From the NCBI RefSeq assembly GCF_001426905.1, contig NZ_LMFQ01000023.1:1-64000 (forward strand): a stretch of DNA of 64,000 nt, given 5' to 3'. Each line of letters begins with the position of its first letter. Position 1 is the stretch's first letter. Below the pieces are notes generated by a model. The model made no database searches. It was not told the DNA's origin and saw nothing but the letters and a program-made list of their open reading frames with translations. Position numbers and translations under genes: made by a program. Source of the DNA: Caulobacter sp. Root1455. Its GTDB lineage: Bacteria; Pseudomonadota; Alphaproteobacteria; Caulobacterales; Caulobacteraceae. Positions 27,637-36,706 of this stretch are shown here, in pieces.

Positions 27637-27705
27637 ACCACGCACCGAGCCTGAATGTTGTCGATACCCACTCCGGCCCGAACCGCCGTCAGCGCATGAC
27701 AGCAG

Positions 27706-28056
27706 TCAGAGCTTCAGGCCGAAGCGCGGTCCGATCGCCGTCATGGTCAGATAGAGGCCCACGGTGACGATGCAACCGGCGCCCAGCGCCATCCAGAAGT
27801 TCACGCCCCGCCGCAGCAGGGCCGGTACGATCAGGAACATCGGCAGGGACGGCAGCACGTACCAGAAGGTCGCCTCGACGTGGGTGGCCATCCGTCCGAC
27901 GTCGCGGGTGTCGCGCCACAGCCACAGCATGCCCAGGATCGAGATCAGCGGCAGCGAGGCGACCAGGGCGGCGAAGCCCGGCTGGCGCTTGGCGATCTCG
28001 GACACCAGGGCGATGATCACCCCCGAAATCGCGGCCTTGACCAGCAGGTAGAGCAT
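27706..28056 (-). CDS. DUF3147 family membrane protein
   Basis: A 116-residue inner-membrane protein with four hydrophobic helices: MLYLLVKAAISGVIIALVSE, ALVASLPLISILGMLWLW, VEATFWYVLPSLPMFLIVPA and MALGAGCIVTVGLYLTMTAI. This matches the DUF3147 family. No function known. The ATG at 28056 puts the first helix at the N-terminus; the extra 17 residues of the longer frame are Pro/Arg-rich and look untranslated. Confidence 0.85.
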   Translation of the reverse strand: MLYLLVKAAISGVIIALVSEIAKRQPGFAALVASLPLISILGMLWLWRDTRDVGRMATHVEATFWYVLPSLPMFLIVPALLRRGVNFWMALGAGCIVTVGLYLTMTAIGPRFGLKL

Positions 28057-28221
28057 TCCGGGACCTCCGTTGGGGCGCGGCGCCGCGAGAATCCATCGCG
28101 GCGTCAAAGCGTTATCGACGATCTGTCCGTCAGTCCTGCAACATTCGTCGAAGATTCTGACATTCCGGCGTTACATGGGGAATTGAGGTTCTGCTCAAGG
28201 TATTTTCCACGGAGCAATCAG

Positions 28222-28785
28222 ATGCGCATGCAACCGAGCCGCCTGGCCTTGACGGCCGCGGCCGCGATCCTCCTCTCCACCGCGACGGCCGCCGTCGCCC
28301 AGGACGGTCCGCCGCCGCCCGGCCCGCCCCCTTCCGGCATGCCCCCCTCCGGCATGCCGATGTCCCACGATGGCCCCGGCGGTCCGATGATGATGATGCG
28401 CCATCATCACATGGATCCCGAAGCCCGCGCCCAGCACCTGCGCGACGTGCTGCAGCTGCGTCCCGACCAGGACGGCGCCCTGAAGGCCTTTCTGGCCGCG
28501 ACCGAGCCCAAGGACTGGGACGGCGACCGGCCGAAGAAGGGGGACGGGGACGGTCCGCCCAAGGCGCTGACCACGCCCGAGCGCCTGGATCGGGAGACCG
28601 AGCACCTGGCCCGCGCCAAGGCGCGCATCGACGCCACCCGCGCCTTCTACGCGGCCCTGTCGCCCAGCCAGAAGAAGGCCTTCGACGCCCTGGGCCCGAT
28701 GGTCGGCGGTCATGGCGCGATGATGCGCCACGTCGAAACCCGGCGCTTCGAGGGCGGTCCGGACGGCATGCCGGGCAAGCCCTGA
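28222..28785 (+). CDS. Spy/LTXXQ-like periplasmic protein
   Basis: A 187-residue exported protein. The signal peptide (1-26) ends AAVAQD. A Pro/Met/His-rich segment follows (PPPPGPPPSG, MMMMRHHHMD), a possible metal-binding region. Then comes a helical domain: RAQHLRDVLQLRPDQDGALK, TEHLARAKARIDATRAFYAA, and LSPSQKKAFDAL, an LTxxQ-type motif, as in Spy/CpxP and periplasmic metal-sensor proteins. It likely acts as a periplasmic chaperone or metal-stress protein. It lies just upstream of ccmC with a 58-bp gap; no fixed partner is apparent. Confidence 0.82.
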   Translation: MRMQPSRLALTAAAAILLSTATAAVAQDGPPPPGPPPSGMPPSGMPMSHDGPGGPMMMMRHHHMDPEARAQHLRDVLQLRPDQDGALKAFLAATEPKDWDGDRPKKGDGDGPPKALTTPERLDRETEHLARAKARIDATRAFYAALSPSQKKAFDALGPMVGGHGAMMRHVETRRFEGGPDGMPGKP

Positions 28786-28843
28786 GGCCGGCTGGACCGT
28801 CTCGACGATTGCGGGCGTCCTCCAGGTCTTCTAAGGCTCGGAA

Positions 28844-29590
28844 ATGGACGCCCGTGACCGACATCATCCGCTGGATTTCCTGACGAACCCCGAGCGGTTC
28901 ATGGCCTTTTCCAGCTGGGCCGCGCCGATGTTCGGCGTGATCGCGGCGGTGCTGGCCGGAGTCGGCCTGGTGCTGACCTTTGTCGCGCCGGAGGACTACC
29001 AGCAGGGCGACACGGTGCGGATGATGTTCATCCACGTGCCGGCCGCCGTGATCAGCATGTTCGTCTATCTGTGCCTGGGCGTGGCCAGCTTCCTGGCCCT
29101 GGTGTTCCGCCACGCCCTGGCCGACGCCGCCGCCGTGGCCTGCGCGCCGCTGGGCGCGGCCTTCACGGTCCTGGCCCTGGTCACCGGCTCGTTGTGGGGC
29201 AAGCCGATGTGGGGAACCTGGTGGGTGTGGGACGCCCGCCTGACCTCGGTGCTGGTGCTGCTGCTGTTCTATCTGGGCTATCTGGCCCTGCGCTCGGCCC
29301 TGGAGGACGAGCAGAAGGCGGCCCGCGCCGCGGCGATCCTGGCCCTGGTCGGCCTGATCAACCTGCCGATCATCAAGTTCTCGGTCGAATGGTGGAACAG
29401 CCTGCACCAGGGCAGCTCCACGCTGTTCGCCAAGCCGGGCGACGCCCTGCCGGCGGTCTATGCCTGGCCCATGCTGGTGATGAGCCTGGCCTATCTGTCG
29501 GCGTTCGGATCGCTGTGGCTGGTGCGGATCCGCGCCCTGGTCTGGCGGCGCAAGGCCCGGGCCCTGGCCCTGCAAGCGGCGGAGGGCTAA
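28844..29590 (+). CDS. ccmC: Heme exporter protein CcmC
   Basis: A 248-residue inner-membrane protein with six helices. It binds heme on the periplasmic side and loads it onto CcmE. The Trp-rich signature is intact (MWGTWWVWDARLTSVLVLLL), as are the flanking axial-histidine regions (RMMFIHVPAAVISM and SVEWWNSLHQGSS). ATG at 28844 (MDARDRHHPLDFLTNPERF). ccmD starts 3 bp after its stop. Confidence 0.96.
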   Translation: MDARDRHHPLDFLTNPERFMAFSSWAAPMFGVIAAVLAGVGLVLTFVAPEDYQQGDTVRMMFIHVPAAVISMFVYLCLGVASFLALVFRHALADAAAVACAPLGAAFTVLALVTGSLWGKPMWGTWWVWDARLTSVLVLLLFYLGYLALRSALEDEQKAARAAAILALVGLINLPIIKFSVEWWNSLHQGSSTLFAKPGDALPAVYAWPMLVMSLAYLSAFGSLWLVRIRALVWRRKARALALQAAEG

Positions 29591-29593
29591 GGG

Positions 29594-29785
29594 ATGCACT
29601 TCGATTTCGACGCCGGCAAGTACGCGGTCTATGTCTGGCCGGCCTTCGCCCTTACGGCCGCCGCCTTCGTCTGGATGATCGCCGACAGCCTGGCCTCGGC
29701 CCGCCGCTGGCGGCGCGAGGCCGAGCGGCTGCAGGCGCGCCGCCAAGTCCAAGGCGAGACCCAAGGCGAGGCGGGGAAGCCGTGA
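29594..29785 (+). CDS. ccmD: Heme exporter protein CcmD
   Basis: A 63-residue small membrane protein with one transmembrane helix (YAVYVWPAFALTAAAFVWMI) followed by a charged cytosolic tail (RRWRREAERLQARR), the normal plan for CcmD. It stabilises CcmC-CcmE interaction and helps release holo-CcmE. Its stop overlaps the GTG start of ccmG. Confidence 0.92.
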   Translation: MHFDFDAGKYAVYVWPAFALTAAAFVWMIADSLASARRWRREAERLQARRQVQGETQGEAGKP

Positions 29786-30294
29786 ACCGCTGGATCGGCT
29801 ACGCGCCGCTGATCGTCCTGCTGGGCCTGGGCGTGCTGTTCGCCGGCTACGCGCTCAAGCACGACCCGCATGTCCAGCCCCACGCCCTGGTCGGCAAGCC
29901 GGTCCCGGCCGTGACCCTGCCCGACCTCGACACCGGCGCGATGGTCGCGGTGCGCGACGCGCCGGCTGGTCCGCGGCTGATCAACTTCTTCGCCTCCTGG
30001 TGCGCGCCCTGCCGGGTGGAGCAGCCGCAGCTGATGGCGCTCAAGGCCCGGGGCGTCACCGTGGTCGGCGTCGCCTACAAGGACGAGCCGGCCCGGACCC
30101 AGGCCTTCCTCGCCGAGCTGGGCGACCCGTTCGCCGTCAAGCTGGCGGACCGCACGGGCCGCGCGGGCATCGAGTTCGGCGTCACCGGCGTGCCCGAGAC
30201 CTTCCTGGTCGGAGCCGACGGCGTGATCCTGGCCAAGCACAGCGGCCCGCTGACCGACGCCGACGTCCAGGAGATGCTGGGCAAGCTGCGCTAA
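29782..30294 (+). CDS. ccmG: Thiol:disulfide interchange protein CcmG (DsbE)
   Basis: A 170-residue membrane-anchored thioredoxin-like protein that reduces apocytochrome c cysteines before heme attachment. An N-terminal helix (WIGYAPLIVLLGLGVLFAG) anchors it; the active site is C74/C77 in FFASWCAPCRVEQP, with the cis-Pro loop FGVTGVPETFLV. The GTG at 29782 overlaps the ccmD stop. ccmE, ccmF and ccmH are not in this window. Confidence 0.95.
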   Translation: MNRWIGYAPLIVLLGLGVLFAGYALKHDPHVQPHALVGKPVPAVTLPDLDTGAMVAVRDAPAGPRLINFFASWCAPCRVEQPQLMALKARGVTVVGVAYKDEPARTQAFLAELGDPFAVKLADRTGRAGIEFGVTGVPETFLVGADGVILAKHSGPLTDADVQEMLGKLR

Positions 30295-30363
30295 AGCGTT
30301 TTCAAGCGAGGTGGACGCCGGCTCGCGCGAAGAAGACGCCTAAAATCAAAGACTCTGGACGCG

Positions 30364-30395
30364 AAAAGGCCCGGACGGCCATGCCGGTCCGGGCC
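30364..30395 (-). terminator. Intrinsic terminator of the glycine-zipper gene
   Basis: GGCCCGGAC (30368-30376) pairs with GTCCGGGCC (30387-30395); on the minus strand the stem is followed by TTTT. It lies 21 bp past the stop of the 30416-30784 gene. Confidence 0.82.
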
Positions 30396-30415
30396 CGCGT
30401 TCGGTTTCAGCGGCG

Positions 30416-30784
30416 TCAGCAGCGCGAACCCTTGCCGATCTGGCTGCCGGCATAGGCGCCGACGCCCGCGCCCAGCAGGGTGCCGGGGGTGCGGTTGCCG
30501 TGCGAGACCGAGTTGCCCAGCAGGCCGCCGGCCACGGCGCCGATGATCGCGCCGGTCGCCTTGCCGTTCTTGCGGTGCGAGCGGCAGCTGTCGTAGCTGC
30601 GATAACGGCTGTCGTAACGGCTGTCGTAACGGCTGTCGTAACGGCTGTCGTAGCGCTCGTAACGATGGTGGTCGCGATAATAGCGGCCGTCATGGGCCGA
30701 GGCGAAGCTCGGGACCGAAGCCAGGCTCAGGGCCGCGGTGGCGGCGGCGAGCAGCGAAACGGTGGTCTTTGCGGTGGTGCGCAT
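30416..30784 (-). CDS. Glycine-zipper periplasmic/outer-membrane protein with YDSR repeats
   Basis: A 122-residue protein. Signal peptide 1-30 (ends FASAHD). Residues 31-66 are Tyr/Arg/Asp-rich and include four tandem YDSR units (45-60). The C-terminal half is a glycine-zipper 2TM-type segment (GAIIGAVAGGLLGNSVSHGN, TLLGAGVGAYAGSQIG), as in small envelope proteins that insert in or associate with the outer membrane. Two cysteines (67 and 122) could pair. The repeats are encoded by a perfect 12-bp tandem array, so unit number may vary among strains. Monocistronic. Confidence 0.85.
   Translation of the reverse strand: MRTTAKTTVSLLAAATAALSLASVPSFASAHDGRYYRDHHRYERYDSRYDSRYDSRYDSRYRSYDSCRSHRKNGKATGAIIGAVAGGLLGNSVSHGNRTPGTLLGAGVGAYAGSQIGKGSRC
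30599..30658. repeat. 12-bp tandem repeat within the glycine-zipper gene
   Basis: Three identical units of GTCGTAACGGCT at 30611-30646, flanked by partial or one- to three-base-changed units (30599-30610, 30647-30658). The unit is a multiple of three, so slippage would add or remove YDSR tetrapeptides without a frameshift. Confidence 0.9.
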
Positions 30785-30953
30785 CGGGTGTCCCTTTCAG
30801 ATCAGTTCGAGTCCGACCGCCCGGCCCCGATCCGGGTCGATCCTGGGGACAGCCTAGGCGGCCGAGCCTGAACGGCGTCGACAACCCGACTTTCATCCGG
30901 CGTTCATTTTTCTCCGGGTTTTCCCGTAGTTTTCCGGCGCTGAACCGCGACCA

Positions 30954-31005
30954 TTAACCGCGCGTTGACCATGCTCGCCGACTTTGCGTTAACCATGATA
31001 GAGTC
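30954..31005 (+). promoter_or_regulatory. CtrA-like and CcrM sites upstream of the 31012 gene
   Basis: TTAA-N7-TTGA (30954-30968), one mismatch from the CtrA consensus TTAA-N7-TTAA; a second half-site TTAACCAT (30989-30996); and a GAGTC CcrM methylation site at 31001-31005. TTGACC (30965-30970) could double as a -35 element. The gene starts at 31012, so the leader would be very short. Confidence 0.45.
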
Positions 31006-31011
31006 GCGTTC

Positions 31012-31287
31012 ATGAGCACGATCCGCCCCACCGGCTTGCCGGCCGTTCCGCAGAGGCCCGCCTCGTCCCAAGGGACGACGGGGACCGGCGGCTCGCGCGC
31101 GGCGGCGTTCTTCCAGGCGGCCGTCGGCGACGCCGCCGCGACCCGGCCGACCACGCCGCCGATCGCCGTCCAACTGCAGACCCAGGCCCAGCCGCAGCGC
31201 CAGCCGCCGGCCCGCCCGTTCGTCCAGCCAACCGAACAGCCGCAACGCATCCTGCGCCCCGGCTCGCTGCTGAACATCCTGGTCTAG
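31012..31287 (+). CDS. Small Pro/Gln-rich hypothetical protein
   Basis: A 91-residue protein I do not recognise. It is low in complexity: MSTIRPTGLPAVPQRP, then a short Ala-rich helix (SRAAAFFQAAVGDAAA), then PQRQPPARPFVQPTEQPQ, ending RPGSLLNILV. It has no signal peptide or membrane helix. The short hydrophobic C-terminal end is the most motif-like part and could be a docking peptide. The composition is consistent with a disordered adaptor. The upstream CtrA-like and CcrM sites suggest cell-cycle control (inference). Confidence 0.65.
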   Translation: MSTIRPTGLPAVPQRPASSQGTTGTGGSRAAAFFQAAVGDAAATRPTTPPIAVQLQTQAQPQRQPPARPFVQPTEQPQRILRPGSLLNILV

Positions 31288-31312
31288 TTCGGACCGGCGC
31301 CTAGACCGACCC

Positions 31313-32626
31313 CTAGACCGGCCACGTCTCCGGACTCGTCGCCAGCACTTCGCCCGCCAGATAGAGCGAGCCGCAGATCAGCACGTGCGGCGTCGGCGCG
31401 ACGGCCAGCGCCTTGTCCAGGGCCGCCTCGACGCTGTCGCAGGCCTGGGCCCGCAGGCCGGCCAGCTCCGCCGCCGCCGCCGTCTGGGCGGCGCTGGCGG
31501 CGGCGTGGCCCTCGAACGTGACCGTGAAGACCTTGGCCTCGAGCGCCGCGAACGGCGCGAAGAAGCCGGCGGCGTCCTTGTTGGCCAGCAGGCCGGAGAT
31601 CAGCGCCACGGGCCGGCCGTCGCGGGCGGCCAGGTCGCCCAGGGCCCTGGCCACGGCCTGGCCGGCGTGCGGATTGTGACCGCCGTCGAGCCAGAGGTCA
31701 GCCCCGGCCGCCTTGGCGCGCGCGGCCAGCGGTCCGGCCGTCAGCCGCTGGAACCGCGCGGGCCAGGTCGCGGCGGCGATCCCTCGGGCCATGGCCGCCT
31801 CGTCGATGCGCGCATCGTTCAGGACCAGCATCGCCGCCACCGCCAGGCCGGCGTTGGCGAACTGGTGCTCGCCGGGCAGCGACGGGGCCGGCAGGTCCAG
31901 CAGGCGGTCCTGCAGCTGCACCAGCAGCCGTCCACGCTCGCTCCAGGCGTCGAAGTCGCGGCCCATCAGAGTCAGGGGCGCTTCGGCGAGGTCGGCCTCG
32001 CGCTCGACGACCCGCTCGGCCTCCTCGGCCTGGCGGGCGCTGACCACCGGGATGTTCGGCTTGATGATCCCGGCCTTTTCCTGGGCGATGGCCGCCAGGG
32101 TGTCGCCCAGGAACTCGCGGTGGTCGATGTCGATCGGGGCGATGACGCTGACGGCGGGCATGACCACGTTGGTGGCGTCCAGCACCCCGCCCAGCCCCAC
32201 CTCGACCAGGCACAGGTCGGCCGGGACCTCGGAAAAGGCCTGGAACGCCGCGGCGGTGGTGATCTCGAAGAAGGTGATCGGCAGGCCGGCGTTGGCGGTC
32301 TCGACGCGCTCGAGCACCTCGGCCAGGTGTTCGTCGGTGATCAGGGACCCGGCCAGGCGGATGCGCTCGGCGAACCGCACCAGGTGGGGCGAGGTGAAGA
32401 CGTGGACGCGGAGCCCCGCCGCCTCGGCCATGGCCCGCAGATAGGCGACGGTCGAGCCCTTGCCGTTGGTGCCGGCCACGTGGATCACCGGCGGCAGGCG
32501 CCTTTGCGGGTCGCCCAGGGCCGCGCACAGCCGGACCATCCGCTCCAGCGACAGGTCGATCAGCTTGGGATGCAGGGCCTGCAGCCGCGCCAGCGCGGCG
32601 TCGTGGGCGCGGAGGTGGTCGGTCAT
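31313..32626 (-). CDS. folC: Bifunctional folylpolyglutamate/dihydrofolate synthase
   Basis: A 437-residue cytosolic Mur-ligase-type enzyme that adds glutamate to dihydropteroate and folates. ATP site VIHVAGTNGKGSTVAYL, substrate loop FTSPHLVRFAERI, LVEVGLGGVLDATN, IDIDHREFLGDTLAAIAQEK with the carbamylated-Lys region, and the C-terminal domain with WLDGGHNPHAG. ATG 32626 gives the usual start MTDHLRAHD; the longer frame reads through the repeat. Last gene of the trp-acc-fol cluster, separated from accD by a family-1 repeat. Confidence 0.95.
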   Translation of the reverse strand: MTDHLRAHDAALARLQALHPKLIDLSLERMVRLCAALGDPQRRLPPVIHVAGTNGKGSTVAYLRAMAEAAGLRVHVFTSPHLVRFAERIRLAGSLITDEHLAEVLERVETANAGLPITFFEITTAAAFQAFSEVPADLCLVEVGLGGVLDATNVVMPAVSVIAPIDIDHREFLGDTLAAIAQEKAGIIKPNIPVVSARQAEEAERVVEREADLAEAPLTLMGRDFDAWSERGRLLVQLQDRLLDLPAPSLPGEHQFANAGLAVAAMLVLNDARIDEAAMARGIAAATWPARFQRLTAGPLAARAKAAGADLWLDGGHNPHAGQAVARALGDLAARDGRPVALISGLLANKDAAGFFAPFAALEAKVFTVTFEGHAAASAAQTAAAAELAGLRAQACDSVEAALDKALAVAPTPHVLICGSLYLAGEVLATSPETWPV

Positions 32627-32636
32627 GAGGGTCCGC

Positions 32637-32723
32637 CCTCGTCCTTCGACAGGCTCAGGATGAGGGCTATTGCTCACTCAGCGCCAAATTCGAACCTCAT
32701 CCTGAGCTTGTCGAAGGACGAGG
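32637..32723. repeat. Paired inverted repeat, family 1 (copy e), between accD and folC
   Basis: Arms at 32637-32665 (with GACAGGCTCAGG, a variant) and 32695-32723. It fills almost the entire 113-bp gap within an apparent operon, 11 bp from the folC start, so it would lie in the mRNA next to the folC ribosome binding region. Confidence 0.92.
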
Positions 32724-32739
32724 TTCGTTCACGAACGTC

Positions 32740-33669
32740 CTAGGCCGCCTTGAGCCCGCGTCCCATCATCAGGGTGCCCAGGATCGAGCCCAGCACGGCC
32801 GGCAGCTCCTTGCGCGGCGTGACACGGTCGACCATGCCCTTCTCGACCAGGTATTCCGAGCGTTGGAAGCCCGGCGGCAGGGTCTCGCGGATGGTCTGCT
32901 CGATCACCCGGGGACCGGCGAAGCCGATCAGGGCGCCCGGCTCGGCCAGGTGCACGTCGCCGAGCATGGCGTAGGAGGCGGTGACGCCGCCGGTGGTCGG
33001 GTCGGTCAGCACCACGACGTAGGGCAGGCCGGCGTCCTTCATCGCGTTGATGGCCAGGGTGGTACGGGCCATCTGCATCAGGGACAGGGCCCCTTCCTGC
33101 ATCCGCGCGCCGCCGGCGGCGGTGAAGGCCACCAGCGGAACCTGGCGCTCGATCGCGGCCTCGGCGGCGGCGATGAAGCCCTCGCCCGCGGCCATGCCCA
33201 GCGAACCGCCCATGAAGGCGAAGTCCTGGACCAGCACCACGGCGTCGACGCCGCCGACCTTGCCGAAGGCGATGGCCATGGCGTCCTGCTCGCCGGTCGC
33301 CTTGCGGGCGGCGGCCAGGCGGTCCTTGTAGGACTTGCCGTCCGAGAACTTCAGCGGATCCTCGAACACGGCCGGGGTCGGCAGGACCGAGAACAGCGCC
33401 TCGTCGAAGGTGAACTTGAAGCGCAGTTCGGGACCGATGCGCATGTGGCGTCCGGCCGGGGTGACCCACAGGGCCGCCTCCAGGTCGGAGCGGTAGATCA
33501 TCTCGCCCGTGTCGGGGCATTTGACCCAGAGGTTCTCCGGGGTCTCGCGCTTGGCGAACGCGCCGCGCACGCCGGGCGCGATCCGCGACAGCCAGCCGCC
33601 GCGACGGCCCTCCGCCGGCGCCTTGGTCTTGTCGCCCTTCTTGGGCCCCTGGGGTTCAGCCATCGCCAT
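32740..33669 (-). CDS. accD: Acetyl-CoA carboxylase carboxyltransferase subunit beta
   Basis: A 309-residue subunit that, with AccA, moves the carboxyl group from biotin to acetyl-CoA, the first step of fatty-acid synthesis. The crotonase-like domain is clear: DFAFMGGSLGMAAGEGFIAA, VPLVAFTAAGGARMQEGALS, PTTGGVTASYAMLGDVHLAE, ALIGFAGPRVIEQTI. The N-terminal zinc ribbon is degenerate: VKCPDTGEMIYRSDLE and VTPAGRH keep one of four cysteines. ATG 33669 (MAMAEPQ) follows an AAGG site; the GTG at 33684, overlapping the trpA stop, is an alternative. The trpFBA-accD-folC order is common in alphaproteobacteria. Confidence 0.95.
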   Translation of the reverse strand: MAMAEPQGPKKGDKTKAPAEGRRGGWLSRIAPGVRGAFAKRETPENLWVKCPDTGEMIYRSDLEAALWVTPAGRHMRIGPELRFKFTFDEALFSVLPTPAVFEDPLKFSDGKSYKDRLAAARKATGEQDAMAIAFGKVGGVDAVVLVQDFAFMGGSLGMAAGEGFIAAAEAAIERQVPLVAFTAAGGARMQEGALSLMQMARTTLAINAMKDAGLPYVVVLTDPTTGGVTASYAMLGDVHLAEPGALIGFAGPRVIEQTIRETLPPGFQRSEYLVEKGMVDRVTPRKELPAVLGSILGTLMMGRGLKAA

Positions 33670-33680
33670 AGCCTTCAGCC

Positions 33681-34508
33681 TCACGCCAATTCGAGTCGCG
33701 CCGACCGCACAGCCTTAGCCAGCTCCGACGCCTTGAGAAGAACCTTCTCGGTCACGTTTTCGTTCACCTTGGCCGCGGACTCGATTTCGTCCACCAAGGC
33801 CGAGCCGACCACGGCCGCGTCGGCGACGCGGGCCACGGCGGCGGCCTGGGCCGGGGTGCGGATGCCGAAACCGACCGCCACCGGCAGGCCCGAGGCCGCG
33901 CGCAGCCTGGCCACGGCCGGGGCCACGTCGCCGGCGTCGGCCGACTTCACGCCGGTCACGCCGGCCACCGACACGTAGTACAGGAAGCCCGAGGTGCGGC
34001 GGACCACGGCCGGCAGGCGCGCGTCGTCGGTGGTCGGGGCGGCCAGGCGGATCAGCGAGATCCCGGCGGCCTCGAGCGCGTCGGCCAGCGGATCGGCCTC
34101 CTCCGGCGGGCAGTCGACCACGATCAGGCCGTCGACCCCGGCTTGCGCCGCGTCATGGGCGAAGGCCTCGAAGCCCTTGTTCACCAGCGGGTTCAGGTAG
34201 CCCATCAGGATCAGCGGGGTGTCCTGGTCGCCTTCGCGGAAGGCGCGGACCAGGTCCAGCGTGCCGTTCAGGGTCATCTTCTGGGCCAGGGCGCGCTGGC
34301 TGGCGCGCTGGATGGTCGGGCCCTCGGCCATCGGGTCCGAGAACGGGAAGCCCAGCTCGATTAGGTCGGCCCCGGCGGCCGGCAGGCCCTTCAGGATGGC
34401 CAGCGCCGTGGCGGCGTCGGGATCCCCGGCCATCACGTAGGAGACGAAGCCGGCGCGGTTCTCGGCCTTCAGGGCCGCGAACCGGCGATCGATACGGTCT
34501 TTGGTCAT
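33681..34508 (-). CDS. trpA: Tryptophan synthase alpha subunit
   Basis: A 275-residue TIM barrel that cleaves indole-3-glycerol phosphate to indole and glyceraldehyde 3-phosphate, channelling indole to TrpB. Catalytic Glu and Asp lie in [18 protein letters not shown]. Phosphate-binding loops [20 protein letters not shown] and [13 protein letters not shown] are standard. ATG 34508 gives [13 protein letters not shown]. It is 82 bp downstream of trpB, and that gap contains a lone half of a family-1 repeat. Confidence 0.97.
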   Translation of the reverse strand: MTKDRIDRRFAALKAENRAGFVSYVMAGDPDAATALAILKGLPAAGADLIELGFPFSDPMAEGPTIQRASQRALAQKMTLNGTLDLVRAFREGDQDTPLILMGYLNPLVNKGFEAFAHDAAQAGVDGLIVVDCPPEEADPLADALEAAGISLIRLAAPTTDDARLPAVVRRTSGFLYYVSVAGVTGVKSADAGDVAPAVARLRAASGLPVAVGFGIRTPAQAAAVARVADAAVVGSALVDEIESAAKVNENVTEKVLLKASELAKAVRSARLELA

Positions 34509-34548
34509 GATCTCAGTTCCCGCCTGGAAAAGCGGTGGAGCCAAAACC

Positions 34549-34566
34549 CTTGTCGAAGGACGAGGG
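34549..34566. repeat. Solitary half of a family-1 repeat
   Basis: CTTGTCGAAGGACGAGGG matches the outer part of the right arm of family 1, with no partner arm nearby. It looks like a remnant in the trpB-trpA gap. Confidence 0.75.
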
Positions 34567-34590
34567 CGTGGAGCGCGGAGTCGAACGCAT

Positions 34591-35811
<1,221 letters not shown>

Positions 35812-35839
35812 GAGCTCTTCCGAAACATCAGGCGAAACA

Positions 35840-36481
35840 TCACGCGCGTTTGACGGCGTCGAGGAACGCCGTGATCAGAGCCGGGTCCTTTAGGCCGGGA
35901 CCCCGCTCGACGCCAGAGGAAACGTCCACCAGCGGCGCGCCGGAGGCCTTGATCGCCAGGGCTACGTTCCACGGATCCAACCCCCCGGCCAGGAAATGCG
36001 GGCGAGAAAATCGCCGGCCTTCCAGCAGGCTCCAGTCGAACCTTGCGCCGGTTCCGCCGGGGAGGGCGGATCCTTCCACCGGTCTGGCGTCGAACATCAG
36101 GTGCTCGACCACGCCGTCGAAAGCCGAGGCCTGGTCGACGTCCGCCGCCGACGAGACCGAAAAGGCCTTGATCACCCCGGCCCCGCTGCGCCGGGCGATC
36201 TCGCGGACCCGCGAGGGGGTCTCCTTGCCGTGCACCTGGATCAGGTCGGGCTTCAGCGTGGCCATCAGCTGGTCGACCAGGGCGTCGTCGGGATCGACGG
36301 TGACGGCCACGGTCTTGACTGGTGATTGGCGCAGCGGCGCGGCCAGCCGGGCGGCGGCCTCGGGGTCGAGGTTGCGGGGGCTCTTGGCGAAGAACACGAA
36401 ACCCAGATGCGTCGCGCCGCCGTCCAGGGCGGCCGTCACGGCCTGGAGGGTCGAAAGGCCGCAGATCTTTGCATGAGGCAT
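35840..36481 (-). CDS. trpF: Phosphoribosylanthranilate isomerase
   Basis: A 213-residue TIM barrel that converts phosphoribosylanthranilate to CdRP in tryptophan synthesis. The catalytic Cys is in KICGLST (C7), the catalytic Asp in [16 protein letters not shown] and phosphate-binding [26 protein letters not shown] are typical. ATG 36481. First gene of the minus-strand trpFBA-accD-folC cluster. No leader peptide or attenuator is evident in the 225-bp gap upstream. Confidence 0.97.
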   Translation of the reverse strand: MPHAKICGLSTLQAVTAALDGGATHLGFVFFAKSPRNLDPEAAARLAAPLRQSPVKTVAVTVDPDDALVDQLMATLKPDLIQVHGKETPSRVREIARRSGAGVIKAFSVSSAADVDQASAFDGVVEHLMFDARPVEGSALPGGTGARFDWSLLEGRRFSRPHFLAGGLDPWNVALAIKASGAPLVDVSSGVERGPGLKDPALITAFLDAVKRA

Positions 36482-36706
36482 GGGGTTATCAACAGGGCGG
36501 GAAGAAGAGCTTGGCCGTTAACGGCTCGGCGACGTTCGACATATAGGGCGGTCGGCTGAACGACGAAACGCTCCTTGCGTCGGCGCCGAAATAAAGGGCG
36601 GTTCCGGCTGATGGGATGCGCTCTAAGTTGTGTCTGTACCCGTTAAGCCTAAGGCTGTATTATAACGATTGAGCTACAGATCGAACACGGATAGGTTTAT
36701 AGTAGG

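Noticed and set aside
30599-30658. CRISPR-like array
   Set aside because: The repeats are 12 bp, directly adjacent, without spacers, and in frame within a coding gene.
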